Notes under the pieces: generated by a model
Databases searched by the model: none
What the model saw: the letters and a program-made list of their open reading frames with translations, nothing else
Told to the model about the DNA's origin: nothing
Position numbers and translations under genes: made by a program
From: Nymphaea colorata
Taxonomy: Eukaryota > Streptophyta > Magnoliopsida > Nymphaeales > Nymphaeaceae
Reading direction: 5' to 3'
Assembly (NCBI RefSeq): GCF_008831285.2
Contig: NC_045146.1
Coordinates: 24,011,703 to 24,075,702 of the forward strand
Length of the DNA: 64,000 bases
In this document: positions 63,660-64,000 of the stretch, in pieces
How positions within the stretch are numbered: the stretch's first letter is position 1
How the letters are laid out: the number at the start of each line of letters is the position of its first letter

Positions 63660-64000
63660 AAGATGGGAAATGCTTGCTCAGCTGCCCTGGATGGATGCTG
63701 GTGTGATTACTTTCTTTTTTAGAACAGCAGCTGATTGAAGAACCGATTTTTCAAGGGAAACTATTGATCTAATAGTAGTAGGCAAGATCCGACACAAAGG
63801 AACCCAAAATCTGCCAAAACACATAGGCGATGGGTGCCCAAATGCCTTAAAAATCCACTGACGCCGTGTCATGACCTTAACTGTAGCGGTCTGTCATGGC
63901 TTCATGGTCGTAGTTAGTTGCAGGAGATCGTGGCATTAAGTTCTTAGTTAGTAGTAGTTAAGGTTCAGTCTTGATGATGCCTGCCCGCCCCGCCATTAAT

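Noticed and set aside
63664-63722. Short frame MGNACSAALDGCWCD as a myristoylated protein
   Set aside because: Only 19 codons with an immediate stop. The N-terminal motif is short enough to arise by chance.
1-64000. CRISPR arrays, bacterial operons, rRNA genes or organelle inserts
   Set aside because: No regularly spaced repeats, Shine-Dalgarno-led gene runs, rRNA sequence or plastid/mitochondrial genes are visible. The window is ordinary plant nuclear DNA.

Overview
This window is nuclear DNA of a seed plant, most likely an angiosperm. It is AT-rich, with long GT-AG introns, plant microsatellites and typical plant gene families. The intact plastid-type MurC gene is compatible with an early-diverging lineage, but that is only an inference and the species cannot be named from sequence alone.

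Layout. Positions 78-4151 (minus) hold a TRAIP-type RING E3 ligase gene that runs off the left edge. Positions 5488-7056 (plus) hold a single-exon GT47 exostosin-family glycosyltransferase. Positions 10514-15350 (plus) hold a five-coding-exon DHHC protein S-acyltransferase. Positions 15.4-25.0 kb are a repeat-rich gap with an MSH5 fragment, a copy of an intron of the next gene, a small Copia-like LTR fossil and several short duplications. Positions 25156-36720 (plus) hold a complete 14-exon gene for MurC, UDP-N-acetylmuramate--L-alanine ligase, with a probable plastid-targeting leader. Positions 38943-46596 (minus) hold the 26S proteasome subunit RPN3 with a 5.6-kb first intron. Positions 47935-50979 (minus) hold a decayed FAD monooxygenase gene. 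Positions 52827-58466 (minus) hold an Alba-domain RGG-rich RNA-binding protein. Positions 58.7-64 kb contain no gene I can assign, apart from a possible decayed RS-rich exon near the right end.

The exon models of RPN3, Alba, MurC, the acyltransferase and TRAIP were built by hand from splice sites. They close in frame, which supports them strongly. The genes do not form an operon-like unit. They act separately in ubiquitin signalling, wall or glycan synthesis, membrane protein lipidation, plastid peptidoglycan synthesis, proteasome function and RNA binding. The RPN3-Alba neighbourhood matches, from memory, the two Arabidopsis loci At1g20200/At1g20220 and At1g75990/At1g76010, so it looks like old conserved linkage.

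The most interesting content is the intact MurC gene, the committed step of peptidoglycan stem-peptide synthesis. It carries two apparent GC-AG introns and has pieces of itself duplicated upstream.
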